Source of the DNA: Begonia masoniana | Lineage: Eukaryota > Streptophyta > Magnoliopsida > Cucurbitales > Begoniaceae | DNA: 64,000 nt | Assembly (NCBI GenBank): GCA_022432975.1 | Contig: CM039503.1 | Span: 55,364,466-55,428,465 of the forward strand | Reading direction: 5' to 3' | Part shown: positions 61,645-64,000 of the stretch, piece by piece | Layout: every line of letters starts with the position of its first letter | How positions within the stretch are numbered: the first letter of the stretch is position 1 | The notes under the pieces: model-generated | Told to the model about the DNA's origin: nothing | Database searches by the model: none | What the model saw: the letters and a program-made list of their open reading frames with translations, nothing else | Translations under genes and position numbers: made by a program

Positions 61645-62860
61645 GGGTAAATTCCAAAAATCACCTTGAACTATGCGAAATTCTCGAAAAAACCCTCTGA
61701 CTTTAAGTCTTCCCAGTCAAAACCTCAAACTATCAAAAATGATCAAAAAAACCCCTGGCGGGGGGCCGAATTGTAATTCGGGGGGCCGAATTGTAATTAG
61801 GGGGCCGATAGCCCCCCGGATAGCCCCCCGAATCCGAAATTACACGGAAATTCGGGGGGCCGCATGAACAGTGCGGGGGGCCGCATGAACAGTGCGGCCC
61901 CCCGAATTTTGTAGGTATTTTCCTATTTTATAATTATTCTTCATTATTTTTAAATAATTTTAAAAAATACCAAATTATATTCAATTCACTTGAAATTTTT
62001 ATCACATATTCATCACATCATGGGAAGATAATGTAAAAAGTTTCGTGATTTTTTTAAATTGTTTATGATTTAATATAATTTTTTATAAAATAATGTCATT
62101 AAAATTACAATATATCGCACAAGTGTTATAAAATCACGAAAATTTTTAAATTATCTTGCCATGATGTAATGAACATGTGGTAAAAATTTCAAATAAATTG
62201 CATATGATTTGGTATTTTTTAAAAAATTAAATCTTCATTTCTTCTTCAGACTTCAATTTATTTAAAAAATACCAAATCATGTTCAATTTATTTGAAATTT
62301 TTACCACATGTTCATTACATCATGGCCAGATAATGTAAAAATTTTTGTGATTTTATAACACTTGTGCGATATATTGTAATTTTAATGACATTATTTTATA
62401 AAAAATTATATTAAATCATAAACAATTTAAAAAAATCACGAAACTTTTTACATTATTTTCCCATGATGTGATGAATATGTGATAAAAATTTCAAGTGAAT
62501 TGAATATAATTTGGTATTTTTTAAAATTATTTAAAAATAATGAAGAATAATTATAAAATAAGAAAATACCTACAAAATTCGGGGGGCCGCACTGTTCATG
62601 CGGCCCCCCGCACTGTTCATGCGGCCCCCCGCATGAACAGTGCGGCCCCCCGAATTTCCGTGTAATTTCGGATTCGGGGGGCTATCCGGGGGGCTATCGG
62701 CCCCCTAATTACAATTCGGCCCCCCGAATTACAATTCGGCCCCCCGCCAGGGGTTTTTTTGATCATTTTTGATAGTTTGAGGTTTTGACTGGGAAGACTT
62801 AAAGTCAGAGGGTTTTTTCGAGAATTTCGCATAGTTCAAGGTGATTTTTGGAATTTACCC
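61645..62860. mobile_element. Foldback MULE-like MITE with about 600-bp arms
   Basis: Starts GGGTAAATTCCAAAAATCAC and ends with its exact complement. The two arms match almost throughout, meeting near 62245. The flanks TACTTCTTC (61636-61644) and TACTTCTAA (62861-62869) agree at 7 of 9 positions, as for a 9-bp Mutator-type target duplication. Each arm has a GC-rich block of GGGGGGCCG units next to very AT-rich DNA. No transposase is encoded, so it is non-autonomous. Confidence 0.85.
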
Positions 62861-62920
62861 TACTTCTAAATCTAAGACTATCCCAAATAACTATTAGTCC
62901 TAATATTAGTGCAGCAAAGT

Positions 62921-63285
62921 TCAATCTCTCTTGCATTGCTGATAGAAGGACCTGACATGGTCATCCATTCTGTTTGCATTAGTCGTTAAACACACAAAAA
63001 AAAAGTGTCATATTTCAATATATTTAGTATATGTATACTATAAAGATCTAAAAACAAGTATAAATATATGAAAATATATATATACCTGACGAAAACAGTT
63101 GGTGGAAGATTGATCGCAATAGAGTCGAAGGGATAATATCGCATTTGAAGAGACAAATGGCCATGCAATCTTTAAGAGAAAATTGAACTTCTTTCTCGTG
63201 CACGTAATAGTACACTCCATGGCGGAGAGCTTTTTGGCACCCGGCGAAGGAACATCGGGAGGGGGAAAAACAGGCGTTGGTCGGG
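62921..63285 (-). pseudogene. Thionin-like copy H, degenerate
   Basis: Exon 2 on the minus strand (62921 to about 62980) reads NRMDDHVRSFYQQCKRD, with Phe in place of the first Cys of the last cluster. Exon 1 (about 63095-63285) keeps PPPDVPSPGAKKLSAMEC and later CDQSSTN, but indels destroy the CxxxCxxxC clusters, and signal peptide and start codon are absent. The foldback element sits in its 3' flank. Confidence 0.8.
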
Positions 63286-63639
63286 TTTATTGTTCTAAAT
63301 ATTTTAAGATTAATCTTTGTACTTCAATTTTCTCTAATCAAAGAGAAATTGTTTTAAGTTAAAGTGATTTTTTTTTTTTTTTTGTAAAAAAAAAAGATTT
63401 TTCATTATCCTCTCTTGTATCTCCCTTCTTCAAATATACTTCAATTATTATAAAAATAAATAACATAAAAATGTTGGGGTGACGATGGATAAGTGTTGAT
63501 TATGCAAGCCTCGGTTCAGAAATGGATAAAATAAACTAAGGGAGAGGAAAGAGATGCAGATAATGAGAAGAACATGTGTTTATGAAAGTATTTCATATTT
63601 AATAAGATCTGACAAATCGGTGATAATAGGAAAAAAATC

Positions 63640-63741
63640 CCAATTGGAGGACTAGATCTTCACTTTTACAATCTCTGTATAAGTTATTTCATAAATGTCT
63701 ACAGCCCTTCAAATATGTAACTGCACCCAAAATTAGCTACA
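63640..63741 (+). promoter_or_regulatory. Relic promoter of a thionin-like gene, cut by copia
   Basis: ACTAGATCTTCACTTTTACA and TAACTGCACCCAAAATTAGC match upstream text at 46008-46155 and 22070-22195. It stops where copia LTR text begins at about 63742, before TATA box and gene. Confidence 0.6.
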
Positions 63742-64000
63742 ACCTTCATAGTAGATTTGTTCCTCTGCCCGTGGTTTTTTTCCCGTTTAGGGTTTTTCAC
63801 GTAAATCTTCGTGTCCACTATTTTTTTTCTCGTTTTTCCAATTTCGTTTCGATTTCAGTTTTTCAACCATTGGTATCAGAGCGAGTTGAAAGTTTTTCGG
63901 AAATCAAGTTTTTTGATTTTTCGAAGGTATCGAACGTTTTTGTTTTGGGTTTTCAATTTCGATAATTGAAATTGAAATTTTGAGAAAAAAAAAAAAAAAA
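63742..64000 (+). mobile_element. copia LTR 3' part, primer site and leader (cut by window edge)
   Basis: TTGTTCCTCTGCCCGTGGTT to TTTTTCAACCA is the 3' half of the LTR family seen at 3820. The primer site TGGTATCAGAGC is at 63871-63882, and a leader like that at 4071 onward follows. The 5' half of the LTR is missing, and the element continues beyond the window. Confidence 0.8.

Overview
The window is nuclear DNA of a flowering plant, most probably a eudicot. The evidence is spliced genes with GT/GC..AG introns, MLO and IDD genes in plant-specific form, an EAR-motif C2H2 protein, many AT-rich spacers and a heavy load of LTR retrotransposons (Athila, copia, Cassandra-type, Tekay-like). Nothing prokaryotic was seen. 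The genus cannot be told from the sequence alone.

Layout. 1-7.2 kb: nested retrotransposons. An Athila-like LTR and gag fragment are interrupted by a second LTR. A 3.07-kb gag-protease-only copia element with perfect target-site duplications follows, lying just before the last exon of an O-methyltransferase. 7.6-8.0 kb: a solo LTR containing a 5S-rRNA-like segment (Cassandra type). 9.5-18.1 kb: two intact, well-spliced genes on the + strand, an MLO seven-transmembrane protein (14 exons, 564 aa) and an INDETERMINATE DOMAIN (IDD) zinc-finger factor (3 exons, 450 aa, one GC-AG intron). Both have GA-repeat tracts upstream. 19.6-20.0 kb: a Rab GTPase gene fragment.

21.2-63.3 kb: a dispersed cluster of one small secreted cysteine-rich (thionin-like) gene family. 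Six copies look intact (21.3, 24.4, 27.4, 33.9, 39.8 and 46.9 kb). Two are broken (22.3 kb, split by a 543-bp TA repeat, and 62.9 kb). Three relic promoters lie at 46.1, 56.5 and 63.7 kb. The cluster is cut up by transposons: a solo LTR nested in another solo LTR (28.2-32.8 kb), a satellite array beside an assembly gap (34.6-35.5 kb), a copia element with rearranged gag order (35.6-39.7 kb), a solo copia LTR (41.1 kb), a gypsy pol relic and a roughly 700-bp tandem repeat ending in an LTR terminus inside a glycerol-3-phosphate dehydrogenase fragment (41.4-45.7 kb).

48.5-60.4 kb: an intact single-exon C2H2 repressor-type zinc-finger gene, then a pseudogene district. A RIO2 kinase gene has lost its 5' end and is joined to a truncated mechanosensitive-channel (MSL) gene. 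The MSL fragment forms a roughly 1-kb-armed inverted duplication. Next come a receptor-like cytoplasmic kinase pseudogene and a third, frameshifted MSL copy. 61.6-62.9 kb: a 1.2-kb foldback element with about 600-bp arms and a 9-bp (7/9) target duplication. The right edge holds the start of another copia element.

The intact genes do not form a pathway. The coherent story is repeated duplication of a small peptide gene in a transposon-rich interval, with fragments of neighbouring genes (RIO2, MSL, RLCK, G3PDH, Rab) broken and rearranged.
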